The position numbers and the translations under genes are program-made. 64,000 nt of DNA from Streptomyces beihaiensis (GTDB taxonomy: Bacteria > Actinomycetota > Actinomycetes > Streptomycetales > Streptomycetaceae): positions 30,579 through 94,578 of the forward strand of contig NZ_JAPHNL010000292.1 of the NCBI RefSeq assembly GCF_026274175.1. The letters are read 5' to 3'. Positions 26,581 to 36,400 of this stretch are shown here, piece after piece. The notes under the pieces were generated by a model that saw only the letters and a list, made by a program, of their open reading frames with translations, had not been told where the DNA came from and did not search any database. Position 1 is the first letter of the stretch, and each line of letters starts with the position of its first letter.

Positions 26581-28383
26581 ATGACTCAAGTCGCCGACTA
26601 CGTGTTGCAGCGCCTGTCCGAGTGGGGTGTGGGGCGGGTGTACGGCTATCCGGGTGACGGCATCAACGGGATGCTGGGCGCCTTCGACCGCGCGCAGGGC
26701 AGTCCGGAGTTCATTCAGGTACGGCACGAGGAGATGGCCGCCTTCATGGCGTGCGCTCACGCCAAGTTCACCGGCGAGGTGGGCTGCTGCACGGCGACGT
26801 CGGGTCCGGGAGCGGTGCACCTGCTCAACGGGCTCTACGACGCGAAGCTGGATCACCAGCCGGTGGTGGCGGTGGTGGGTCAGCAGAAACGGCTCTGTCT
26901 CGGCGCGCACTACCAGCAGGAAATCCCGCTGGACCGGCTGTTCGCCGACGTCTCGGAGTTCTGCCAGATGATCGTGCATCCGGGGCAGGCACGGCACGTG
27001 ATCGACCGGGCGTTCAAGACGGCGCTGACCACGCGCGGTGTGGCCACGATCGTCATTCCGGAGGACGTGCAGGAGGAAGAGGCCCAGCCGTCGCCGCCGA
27101 AGTCGCACGGGTCGGTGTTCTCCAGCGTCGGGTGGAGCCGCCCCCGGGTGCTGCCCGACCCGGACGAGCTGCGCAAGGCCGCCGACGTCCTCAACGAGGG
27201 TGAGAAGGTCGCCGTCCTCGTCGGGCAGGGAGCGGCCGAGGCGGCGGCGGAGGTGGTGGAAGTCGCCGAGCTGCTGGGCGCGGGGGTGGCCAAGGCGCTG
27301 CTCGGGCGGGAGGTGCTGCCCGACGACCTGCCGTTCGTCACCGGCCCCATCGGCCTGCTGGGCAGCAAGGCCAGCGACAAGATGATGCGGGACTGCGACA
27401 CCCTGTTCATGATCGGCAGTAGTTTCCCGTACTCGGAGTGGCTGCCCGACGAGGGGCAGGCCCGAGGTGTGGAGATCGACATCGACGGGCGCATGATCGG
27501 CATCCGCTACCCGATGGACGCCCACCTCGTCGGGGACTCCAAGGAGACCCTGCGCGCACTGCTCCCCCTGCTGCGCCGCAAGGAGGACCGCTCGTGGCGC
27601 CAGAAGATCGAGCAGGACGTCGTCGAGTGGAACGACGTGTGCGAGCGATGGGCCGGCCAGCATTTCGGCAAGACCATCAACCCTCAGGCGGTGGCCTCGG
27701 AGCTGTCGTCGAGGCTGCCGGACCAGTCCATCCTCACGGCCGACTCGGGGTCCGGCACGAACTGGTGGGCGCGCAACCTGAAGCTTCGCGACGGCATGCG
27801 CGCGTCGTTGTCGGGGACGCTGGCGACGATGGGCCCGGGCACCCCGTACGCGATCGCGGCGCGGTTCGCCTATCCGGACCGGCCGGTGATCGCCTTCGTC
27901 GGGGACGGCGCGTTCCAGATGAACGGCATGAACGAGATGATCACGGTCAAGCGGTATCTGGACCGGCTGTCCGGACCGGCGCCGTTCGTCTTCTGCGTCT
28001 TCAACAACGAGGACCTCAACCAGGTCACCTGGGAACAGCGCGCCATGTCCGGCGACCCCAAGTACCCGGGTTCCCAGGCCATCCCCGACGTTCCCTACGC
28101 CGCCTACGCGGAGATGCTCGGGCTGAAGGGCATCGTGTGCTCCCACCCGAAGAAGATCGGCGCCGCCTGGGAGGAGGCACTGGCCAGTGACCGGCCGGTC
28201 GTACTGGAGTTCAAGGTCGACAACGAGATCGCGCCGATTCCGCCGCACATCATGAAGACGCAGGGAAAGAAGGCCGCCAAGGCTGCCCTGCACGACCCGG
28301 AGAAGGCCGGCATCGCGGCGAAGGGCATGCGGCAGAAGCTCACCGAGTACGCCGAGCACCTGCCCGGCCGGGGTCAGAAGTGA
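26581..28383 (+). CDS. Thiamine pyrophosphate enzyme, pyruvate oxidase (PoxB)-like
   Basis: The 600-residue protein starts at ATG 26581 with GGGAG six bases upstream. It has the three-domain TPP fold. The N-terminal PYR domain carries the catalytic Glu in RHEEMAAFMA; the central FAD-type domain runs from about residue 190; the C-terminal PP domain has GDGAFQMNGMNEM followed by CVFNNEDLN, the metal/TPP motif. Overall it resembles PoxB pyruvate oxidases and acetolactate-synthase relatives. It probably converts pyruvate to acetate and CO2 with electrons passed to quinone, a stationary-phase/stress function in other bacteria. It is convergent with the GH15 gene. Confidence 0.88.
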   Translation: MTQVADYVLQRLSEWGVGRVYGYPGDGINGMLGAFDRAQGSPEFIQVRHEEMAAFMACAHAKFTGEVGCCTATSGPGAVHLLNGLYDAKLDHQPVVAVVGQQKRLCLGAHYQQEIPLDRLFADVSEFCQMIVHPGQARHVIDRAFKTALTTRGVATIVIPEDVQEEEAQPSPPKSHGSVFSSVGWSRPRVLPDPDELRKAADVLNEGEKVAVLVGQGAAEAAAEVVEVAELLGAGVAKALLGREVLPDDLPFVTGPIGLLGSKASDKMMRDCDTLFMIGSSFPYSEWLPDEGQARGVEIDIDGRMIGIRYPMDAHLVGDSKETLRALLPLLRRKEDRSWRQKIEQDVVEWNDVCERWAGQHFGKTINPQAVASELSSRLPDQSILTADSGSGTNWWARNLKLRDGMRASLSGTLATMGPGTPYAIAARFAYPDRPVIAFVGDGAFQMNGMNEMITVKRYLDRLSGPAPFVFCVFNNEDLNQVTWEQRAMSGDPKYPGSQAIPDVPYAAYAEMLGLKGIVCSHPKKIGAAWEEALASDRPVVLEFKVDNEIAPIPPHIMKTQGKKAAKAALHDPEKAGIAAKGMRQKLTEYAEHLPGRGQK

Positions 28384-28489
28384 CGGGCACACGGGCCCGC
28401 CACGGAGCGGGGCGAGCGCGGCGGGGCGGACGCCCGGCGCGCTCCCGGCGCCCGCGGGGCGACTGCGCACGGCGCGTGCGCCGACCGTC

Positions 28490-30268
28490 TCAGAACGGCA
28501 GGGCGGAAGCGTCGTCGAGTCGGACCGCGCATTCCAGCAGGGCGGCGTGGACGAATGCCTGGGGCAGGTTGCCGCGCAGCTGGTGCTGACGGACGTCGTA
28601 CTCCTCGGCCAACAACCCGGGCGGCCCGCACGCCGCCCGCGTCCGCTCGAACCAGCGAAGCGCCCGGCCCCGGTCTCCGAGCCGGTCGGTGGCCAGCGCC
28701 ATCATGAACCCGCACAGCAGGAAGGCGCCCTCGGCCTCGCCGAGGGCGGCGCCGGAGTGCTCGAAGCGGTAGACGTACCTGTCGTCGGTCAGCCCGTTCT
28801 CGATGAAGGCCCGGGTGATCGCGGCGCTCGGACCGTCGACGGAGGGCAGGCCGCGGGCGATCGGGACCAGGAGGGCCGCCTCGGCCCCGTCGTTGGCGGC
28901 GGCCCGGCGCCACCGGCCGTCGGAGCGCAGACAACGCCGCCGGGTCTCGCTGAGCACGGCGTCGGCGATCTCCGTGTACCGGCGGGCGCCGGTACGGGGC
29001 ACGACCTGCGCGGCGCGGCGCAGGCCGCCCACGACGCTCAGCCGTGAGTGGGTCCACCACCGGTCCTCCAGTTCCCACAGTCCCGCGTCGAGCCGTCGCC
29101 AGTTGCGCCGCACCGCGTCCGCGGCGACGTGCATCGCCCGTTCCGCGTCCGGGGTGAGCCGGTCGTGGTGGGCGGCGGCCGCGAAGAGCTGGAGCGCCTC
29201 GCCGAAGGTGTCGAGCTGGAACTGGGTGGCCGCCTCGTTGCCGATCCGGTCGCTGCCGCCGGGATAGCCGGACAGCGCAAGCGGGCGCTGCTCCGGGACG
29301 GTGCCGCCGTTGACGGTGTAGGCGGGCCGGACGTGTTCACCGTCCTCCAGGATGCGTTCCGCGGTGAACCGGACGGCGCTGTCGAGCAGGTCGTGGGGGC
29401 CGTGCGCGGCGATGGCGAGGCCGGCGTAGCACTGGTCACGCAGCCAGGTGAACCGGTAGTCGTAGCTGCGTCCGGTGTTCGCCCGCTCGGGCAGAGACGT
29501 GGTGGCGGCGACCATACCGCCCGCGGCGCTGGTGAGGCCGCGCAGGACCGCGTAGGCGTGCCGTGCGTCGCGTGGCGCGGCAAGCGCCGAACAGTCCGGG
29601 ACGGCGTGTGCCCATTCCCGCTCCGTCGCGTCCCACAGTTCACAGGGATCGAGCCGGTCGGCGGCATGCCCTCGGGCGAGTTCCAGCACGAGATCGTGCT
29701 CTTCTCCCCGGCGCAGCCGGATTTCGCCACTGAGACCGGTCTCCGGCCGCCAGACCGCGTGGCGCGCGCCGAGCAGGCGCAGTCGCAGACCCGGCGCCTG
29801 CGCCGTCCACACGTCCCCCTCCAGACGGGGGTCGCGCATGCGGTGCGCGCCGAACCCGGGGCGCGGGTCGAGACTCATCCGGAACCGACCCTCACCCTGC
29901 TGGACGCGCATCCGCCGCAACAGCAGCAGGCGGTCGGCGGACGAGGGCATCGCGAGCGCGTCCCGGCACTCGATCACGGAATCGGCGCTCACCCACCGGT
30001 TCACCCGGATGAGGGTGCCGTCCTCGTAGTAACCGCCCCAGACGTGCCAGTCGTCCGCCGGCTCCACCGCGAAGTGTCCCGGACCCCCGATCAGGGAGGA
30101 GAACACGGCGTCGCTGTGCCAGCGTGGAGCACACAGCCACACGATCCGCCCCTGCGGGTCCATCACGGCGCCACGCTCGCCGTCGGCCAGGACCGCGTAC
30201 TCCCGCAGGGCCCACGGAGGGCATGCGCCGTCGCGAGCCGCCTTCGGCATCTCGGGTGTGTCCTCCAT
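28490..30268 (-). CDS. GH15 family protein (glucoamylase/trehalase-like)
   Basis: The 592-residue protein starts at ATG 30268 with GGAG upstream. It has the N-terminal beta-sandwich typical of bacterial GH15 (YAVLADGERGAVMDPQGRIV, then W-L-CAPR) and the (alpha/alpha)6 barrel with DYRFTWLRDQCYAGLA, QFQLDTFGEALQL and a late RGNLPQAFVHAALLE. In this clade both glucoamylases and mycobacterial-type trehalases occur. There is no signal peptide, so it acts in the cytoplasm, perhaps on trehalose or glycogen-derived sugars during stress. The gene is downstream of a SigB-type sigma gene whose open frame overlaps its 5' end. Confidence 0.87.
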   Translation of the reverse strand: MEDTPEMPKAARDGACPPWALREYAVLADGERGAVMDPQGRIVWLCAPRWHSDAVFSSLIGGPGHFAVEPADDWHVWGGYYEDGTLIRVNRWVSADSVIECRDALAMPSSADRLLLLRRMRVQQGEGRFRMSLDPRPGFGAHRMRDPRLEGDVWTAQAPGLRLRLLGARHAVWRPETGLSGEIRLRRGEEHDLVLELARGHAADRLDPCELWDATEREWAHAVPDCSALAAPRDARHAYAVLRGLTSAAGGMVAATTSLPERANTGRSYDYRFTWLRDQCYAGLAIAAHGPHDLLDSAVRFTAERILEDGEHVRPAYTVNGGTVPEQRPLALSGYPGGSDRIGNEAATQFQLDTFGEALQLFAAAAHHDRLTPDAERAMHVAADAVRRNWRRLDAGLWELEDRWWTHSRLSVVGGLRRAAQVVPRTGARRYTEIADAVLSETRRRCLRSDGRWRRAAANDGAEAALLVPIARGLPSVDGPSAAITRAFIENGLTDDRYVYRFEHSGAALGEAEGAFLLCGFMMALATDRLGDRGRALRWFERTRAACGPPGLLAEEYDVRQHQLRGNLPQAFVHAALLECAVRLDDASALPF

Positions 30269-31626
30269 GGCACTCCGGCTTTCCTGGTCGCGGGTGAGGA
30301 CACCACCCTTGACCGGACGCCGCACCTTCGCATCCGCATCAGCAGTGCGGGCGGGGTCTGCCCGTCGTGCGGGCGATCTCGGAGCTCGTGGGTCAGGGCG
30401 GCACGTGAACGGTCGTGCCACGTCCGACGGGCGGCGGGGAACGCCGGCGGGGGACGGGGAAGTACGGTCGAGTCTCCCCTCTGCCGTGGCGAGGCAGCGC
30501 GACGAGCGCCACGCCGACCGCCCCGGTCGGCCGGACGACACGACGGCTGCCCGTCTCGGAAACGGTCAGGGATCCGGCCGCCCGGCGCCCGGCTTCCCGC
30601 GCGGCGGGAGCGCCGCGCCTTCGCGCTCGGCCGGGCGGCGCGGAGGGCGCCCGCGCGGCGCGGCAGTGAGAACCGGTGGCATCGAAGGACGTCGCCCGTG
30701 CTCGCGCGTTCGCATGGTGCCGACGCGGCGGGCAGACGCACCCGGTCGGCCCCCGAGGAGCAGGGCGTCGGACCGGTGGACCGTAGCGGCCGCGTTCGCC
30801 GCGGGCACATGCGGGCCGGCCGGTCCTCGGCCGGCACAGGTTCGCTCGCCAGGGCCACTCGGAGTCGTTGGAGGCAGCGCGTCAGGATACGCGAGACCTG
30901 CATCTGCGAGACGCCGACGACATCGGCGATCTGCTGCTGAGTCCGTTCACGGTAGAACCGCAGGTACAAAACGTGCCGGTCCTGTTCCGGCAGCTGCTTG
31001 ACGGCGCTGGTCAGGGCGACGGAGTCGACGACGCGGCTCAGCTCCCGGTCCTCGGCACCGAGCCGGGAGATGATGGCGCAGTCCTCGCCGTCCGTGGCCT
31101 GCGCGTCCAGATACCGCGGGTTGCACTCCCGGACGGCTCGCAGCGTGGCGGTGACACGGCCGGGTTCCAGGCCGGTGTTCTCGGAGATCTGCGCGGGGCT
31201 GGGGGACCGGCCGCCGTCGCGCTGCTGAAGCTCCGCCACGGCCTGGAAGATCAGGGCGCGCGCCTCCTGAACGGGCCGGGGCAGACGCACGGGGGTGGTG
31301 TGGTCCCTGATGTGCCGCTTGATCTCGCCGACGATCGTGGGCAGCGCGTAGGAGAGAAACGCGTGCCCGAGCGTCGGGTCGTATCCGTCGACGGCTTTGA
31401 CGAGCCCGAGGGACGCGACCTGGACCAGGTCGTCGTAGTCCTCGCTCTGAGCACGGAACCGGCGCGCCACACGGCGTGCCAGCGGTACGAGAAGACTGAT
31501 GGTCCGCTCCCGGGCGGCGGTGCGCCCCTGGCCCGGGGGGCGCGCCGCGAGATCGCGCATCAGCGCGTCGATGCGCTCCGAGGACAACTCGGCTGTCGGG
31601 GAACCGTCGTACCGTTGAGAAGGCAT
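30163..31626 (-). CDS. SigB/SigF-type RNA polymerase sigma factor with C-terminal extension
   Basis: The first 260 residues are a complete stress-type sigma factor. Region 2 has YDDLVQVASLGLVKAVDGYD and LPTIVGEIKRHIRDHTTPVR, region 3 follows, and region 4 has RTQQQIADVVGVSQMQVSRI. Family members end soon after LQRLRVAL. Here the frame stays open for about 228 more residues, Arg/Pro/Ala-rich and without recognisable motifs, and overlaps the GH15 start by 106 bases. Either the normal stop was lost by mutation or the tail is real; high GC makes open frames easy to find. No anti-sigma gene is adjacent. SigB-like promoter patterns in this region suggest its regulon includes nearby genes. Confidence 0.85.
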   Translation of the reverse strand: MPSQRYDGSPTAELSSERIDALMRDLAARPPGQGRTAARERTISLLVPLARRVARRFRAQSEDYDDLVQVASLGLVKAVDGYDPTLGHAFLSYALPTIVGEIKRHIRDHTTPVRLPRPVQEARALIFQAVAELQQRDGGRSPSPAQISENTGLEPGRVTATLRAVRECNPRYLDAQATDGEDCAIISRLGAEDRELSRVVDSVALTSAVKQLPEQDRHVLYLRFYRERTQQQIADVVGVSQMQVSRILTRCLQRLRVALASEPVPAEDRPARMCPRRTRPLRSTGPTPCSSGADRVRLPAASAPCERASTGDVLRCHRFSLPRRAGALRAARPSAKARRSRRAGSRAPGGRIPDRFRDGQPSCRPADRGGRRGARRAASPRQRGDSTVLPRPPPAFPAARRTWHDRSRAALTHELRDRPHDGQTPPALLMRMRRCGVRSRVVSSPATRKAGVPWRTHPRCRRRLATAHALRGPCGSTRSWPTASVAP

Positions 31627-31993
31627 GGCCTCGGGTGTTGTCGGCGAAACGGTGGGCGGGACGGCACGCCCCGCGCCTCGGGGAAGGTTCTCGGCCTGCG
31701 CACCGTCGAGGACGGTACGGGCCCGGGGGCGCTCCTGGCGCGCGGCGACCGAGAACCTTGTCGGCCGTACGCATCGTCCGCCCGTACACGGTCTGTCCGT
31801 CCGTACACGGTCACCTCGACTGATGCCACTCTCGCGGCCGTCCTGAAACCCGCTGGGCCCCCGTCCACTCCTATGGCGGCGTCCCGCCTCCCGATCACGG
31901 ACGTGTGGGCACGTACGAAAGGGGCCGTTTAGGCACCCCCGTCACGGGTCACCCCGTGGGGAAGAAAGTGACGCGTGCGGGAGGGAGTACGTC
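31627..31993. other. Divergent intergenic region with direct repeats
   Basis: This 367-base gap separates the sigma gene and a small ORF. It contains two copies of CCGTACACGGTC (31782-31793 and 31801-31812, 19-base period), a candidate regulator site, and a SigB-like promoter at 31927-31951. No gene is supported. Confidence 0.55.
31927..31951 (+). promoter_or_regulatory. Candidate SigB-type promoter for the enolase/FAD operon
   Basis: GTTT is followed after 15 bases by GGGTCA, close to the stress-sigma GGGTAC element. It is 42 bases upstream of the ATG at 31994. Confidence 0.4.
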
Positions 31994-32245
31994 ATGACGC
32001 AGGTGCCCGACCACGTGCGGCAGTACCTGCCCGAGCGGGGTGCGCGACGCACGCGCGCGTGTCCGGGCGGGGTCATCGGCGGGGCCTGGCACCCCAAGCT
32101 CCGCTCCGGGACGAGTCCGTCGCGGTCCGGGACGCCGACGCCGACGCCGACACCGTTCCGCGGCGGCACCCCCGCCGTACCGGGGTCCGAGGTGCGGCAC
32201 CAGCTCACCGCGGTGGCCGGGCACCTGCCGGGACGGCACTCATGA
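31994..32245 (+). CDS. Small ORF of unknown function, coupled to the next gene
   Basis: The 83-residue frame starts at ATG 31994 behind GGGAGGGAG and ends in an ATGA overlap with the enolase-superfamily gene, so ribosomes are likely to traverse it. The product, starting MTQVPDHVRQYLPERGARR, has a Ser/Thr/Pro repeat (GTPTPTPTP) in the middle and no family motif. It may be a true small protein or a leader that couples translation. Confidence 0.5.
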   Translation: MTQVPDHVRQYLPERGARRTRACPGGVIGGAWHPKLRSGTSPSRSGTPTPTPTPFRGGTPAVPGSEVRHQLTAVAGHLPGRHS

Positions 32246-33396
32246 CCGGCCGCGCGACCGCCGGCGCGGCGGGACCGGACGAGTGCCGTATCGACGCGGT
32301 CGATGTGCATGCTTTCGAGGTGCCCACCGACGGTCCCGACGGCAAGGAGGAGGACGGGACGCTCGAGTGGGGCTCCACGACCATGATCGTGGTCCGCGTG
32401 CACGCCGACGGCCGCAGCGGCCTCGGGTACACCTACGGAGACGTGTCGGTCGCCTCGTTCGTGATGTCCAAGCTCGCGCCGCTGCTGCACGGGCAGGACG
32501 TCACCGCGCCGCCGGCCCTGTGGCGCCGTATGGGCGCGCACATCCGCAACGCCGGCCGCCCCGGCGTCGGAGCCATGGCTGTCTCCGCGGTCGACGTGGC
32601 GCTGTGGGATCTCAAGGCGCGGGTGCTGGACCTTCCGCTGGTCCGCCTCCTGCCCGCCTACCACGACCGGGTGCCGGTGTACGGCAGCGGCGGCTTCACG
32701 AACTACTCCCTCGACCGGCTCACCGAGCAAGTCGCCGGATGGGTCGCCCAGGACATCCCCCTAGTGAAGATCAAGACCTCGCGCCAGCCCGAACGGGATC
32801 CGCGGCGGCTGACGGCCGTCCGCGAAGCGGTCGGCGACGGGACGGAGATCTTCACCGATGCCAACGGCGCCCTCACCCGCAAGGACGCCCTGTACTGGGC
32901 GCGCAGATTCCACGACGAGTGGGACGTGCGGTGGTTCGAAGAGCCCGTCAGCTCGGGCGACCTGGAAGGGCTGCGCATGCTCCGCGCCCGGGCCCCCGAA
33001 CGCCTGGAGATCGCCGCGGGTGAGTACGCCTTCACCCCCCGGGACTTCGTCAACCTGGTGGAGCCCCCCGCCGTGGACTGCCTCCAGGCCGACGTCACCC
33101 GCTGCGGCGGCATCACCGGCGTGCTGGAGGTGGCCGGCCTGTCAGCGGTTCGGCACCTCGACCTGTCCGCCCACTGCGCCCCGGCCGTCTCCGCGCACGT
33201 CTTCTGCGCCGTGCGCCGACTGCGGCACCTGGAGTACTTCCACGACCACGTGCGCGTGGAGCGCCTGCTGCTCGACGGCACCCTGTCCCCCGAGGGCGGA
33301 GCCTTGCGGCCCGACCCCGGCCGCCCGGGGCTCGGCCTGGAGGTCAGGTGGGCCGACGCCGAGCCTCACCGCGTGTACGGAACGCGACCAGCCTGA
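32242..33396 (+). CDS. Enolase-superfamily enzyme (mandelate racemase/muconate lactonizing type)
   Basis: The 384-residue protein has the capping domain followed by a TIM barrel with the family's residues in order: the Lys pair on strand 2 (LVKIKTS), Asp in FTDANGAL, Glu in WFEEPVSS, Glu in AAGEYAF and His in LSAHCAP. This pattern binds Mg2+ and abstracts the alpha-proton of a carboxylate, as in sugar-acid dehydratases. It starts at ATG 32242 in an ATGA overlap and is 28 bases from the FAD/Fe-S oxidoreductase, so the two may work on the same hydroxy- or sugar acid. The substrate is not known. Confidence 0.88.
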   Translation: MTGRATAGAAGPDECRIDAVDVHAFEVPTDGPDGKEEDGTLEWGSTTMIVVRVHADGRSGLGYTYGDVSVASFVMSKLAPLLHGQDVTAPPALWRRMGAHIRNAGRPGVGAMAVSAVDVALWDLKARVLDLPLVRLLPAYHDRVPVYGSGGFTNYSLDRLTEQVAGWVAQDIPLVKIKTSRQPERDPRRLTAVREAVGDGTEIFTDANGALTRKDALYWARRFHDEWDVRWFEEPVSSGDLEGLRMLRARAPERLEIAAGEYAFTPRDFVNLVEPPAVDCLQADVTRCGGITGVLEVAGLSAVRHLDLSAHCAPAVSAHVFCAVRRLRHLEYFHDHVRVERLLLDGTLSPEGGALRPDPGRPGLGLEVRWADAEPHRVYGTRPA

Positions 33397-33424
33397 CCAG
33401 ACCGCACAGGAGAGCTGAGACCCG

Positions 33425-36400
33425 ATGGCGAAGCCAACACGGCGCACGACGCGCGACATCCCCGCCAAGACCCGGCCGGAGATCGCGGGGCCCCCGCGGG
33501 CCCGCGAGACCCTCGACGTCGGCAGACTGGAGCGGGCGCTGCGCAAGGCCGTCGACGGCGAAGTCCGCTTCGACACCGGCTCGCTGGGACTGTACGCCCA
33601 GGACGCGTCCAACTTCCGGCAGGTGCCCATCGGGGTGGTCGTCCCCCGCACGCTGGACGACGTCGTGGCCGTGCACAAGATCTGCCACCGCTTCGGCGCC
33701 CCTGTCCTCAGCCGCGGCGGCGGAACGAGCCTGTCCGGCGAAACGGTCAACGAAGCCGTGGTGATCGACCACTCGAAGTACCTCACCGGCATCCGGGACG
33801 TCGATCCCGACCGCCGCCTGGTCACGTGCGAAACCGGCGTCATCAACGAGGAACTCAACCGCCACACCGGCCGCCACAACCTGGTCTTCGGCCCCGACCC
33901 TTCCTCCCACTCCCGGTGCGTGATCGGGGGGAACATCGGCAACAACTCCTGCGGCATCCACTCCGTGCAGTCCCAGCTGTACGGGCCCGGCCCGCGCACC
34001 AGCGACAACGTCCACGCCCTGGAGATCGTCACCTACGACGGCGAACGGTTCTGGGTCGGCGTGGACGAGGAGAAGGACCTCGACCGCATCATCGCCGAGG
34101 GGGGCCGCAAGGGCGAGATCTACGCCGCGCTGCGCGACCTGCGTGACACGTACGCCGACGCGATCCGGGCGGGTTTCCGCTCGGAAAAAGAGGTGCCGCG
34201 CCGGGTGTCCGGCTACAACCTCGACGAACTCCTGCCCGAACGCGGCTTCAACGTCGCCCGCGCCCTGGTCGGCACCGAGAGCACCTGCGCCACCGTTCTG
34301 CGGGCCCGGCTCATGCTCACCCCCGCCATGCTCCAGCGCACCACCGTGGTGGTCGAGTACGACGACCTCGCCGACGCCGCCGAGCACTGCACGGAGCTCA
34401 TCGAGCGGTGGAAGCCGATCGGCCTCGAAGCGCTCGACGACCAGCTCATCCGCAACCAGCAGCTGAGCAACATGAACGCCGAGGACATCCAGGAACTTCC
34501 GCGGGTGAACGGCGGAGGTGCCTGGCTCGTCGTCCAGTTCGGCGCCGACAGCACCGAGGAGTCCCTCTCCCGGGCACAAGGCTTCGTCCATTGGCTCACC
34601 GACGACAAGGGTTACGCACGCGACCGCATCCGCATCGCCAAGAGCAAGCAGGAGGGCGGCACCAGCGAACACCTGTGGGCGATCCGGGAGAGCGGCCTCG
34701 GATCGACCGCGTTCCCGCCCGGCGGCAAGGACCACTGGCCCGGCTGGGAGGACTCGGCCGTCCCGCCCGACCGGATCGGCGAGTACGTGCGCAAGCTGCG
34801 CCAGGTCATGGACAAGCACGGCATCACGGGCGCCATGTACGGCCACTTCGGCCAGGGCTGCATCCACTGCCGGCTCAGCTTCGACCTGCGCACCGCCGAC
34901 GGCCTCGCCACCTATCGGGCCTTCATGGAGGAAGCCGCCGACCTGTGCGTCTCCATGGGCGGTTCGGTCTCCGGGGAGCACGGTGACGGACAGCAGCGCG
35001 GCGAACTCCTGGAACGGCAGTACGGACCGGAACTCGTCCGGGCCATGCGGGAGTTCAAGGCGATCTGGGACCCGCAGTGGAAGATGAGCCCGGGCAAGGT
35101 CGTCGACGCCTACCGCATGGACGAGAACCTCAAGCTGGGCACCGACTACAACCCGCCCCGCGTCCCGCTCAAGTTCGCCTACGAGGAGGACGGCGGCGAC
35201 TTCGCGCACGCCACGCTGAGGTGCGTCGGCGTCGGCAAGTGCCGGGTGCCGCGCGCCGAGACGACGATGTGCCCCAGCTATCAGGTGACCCGCGAGGAGA
35301 AGCACACCACGCGCGGCCGGGCCAGGCTCCTGTACGAGATGCTCAAGGGCGATGTGATCACCGACGGCTGGCAGTCCAAGGAGGTCTACGACGCTCTCGA
35401 CCTCTGCCTGGCCTGCAAGGGCTGCACCAACGACTGCCCCGTCAGCGTCGACATGCCCACGTACAAGGCGGAGTTCCTCCACCACCACTTCAAGTCGCCC
35501 GGACGCCGACGCCCACGCCACGCCTACGCCTTCGGCTTCATCGACCAGGCCGCCCGGATCGCCTCCCGCGCCCCGGAACTCGCCAACCTCGCCACGCACA
35601 CACCGGGCCTGGCCCGCCTCGCCAAACTGGTCGCGGGCATCGACCGCCACCGTCCGCTGCCCCGCTTCGCGCCCATGACGCTCCAGGAGTGGTTCGCCCG
35701 GCGCGGCGGCACGGCCAACCCCTCCGGCCGGCCCGTCGTCCTCTTCCCCGACACCTTCAACAACTACTTCCACACCGGCGTCGGCGTGGCGTGCGTCGAG
35801 GCGATCGAGGCCGCGGGCTGGCGGGTGATCATGCCCGAGCAGCACGTCTGCTGCGGGCGGCCCCTGTACGACTACGGGTTCCTGGACGCCGCCGAACGCT
35901 ACCTCCACCGCGTGCTGGACGTCCTCCGGCCGCATCTGCGCGCCGGCACACCCGTCGTGGGCATGGAACCGAGCTGCCTCGCCGTCTTCAAGGACGAACT
36001 GCGCAAGCTGCTGCCCCACGACGACGACGCGAAACGGCTGACGCGCAACGCCTACCACTTCCCGGAGTTCTTCCAGACCTTCGGCATCCGACCCCCTCGC
36101 CTCGACGGCACCGCTCTGCTGTGGGGTCACTGCCACCAACGCGCCACCGGCGGTACGGACCCCGAACAGCAACTGCTGGAGAAGATGGGGCTGGAGGTAC
36201 AGAACCTGCAGGGGGGCTGCTGCGGGCTCGCCGGCTCGTGGGGTTTCGAATCCGGCAAGTACGGGATCTCCCTGGACTGCGGCGAACAGGCCCTGCTGCC
36301 CGCGGTCCGTGACGCCGACGAAGACCGCGTGGTGGTGGCCGACGGGTTCTCCTGCAAGACACAGATCAAGGACGCCGGCACCGGCCGCAAGGCCCTGCAC

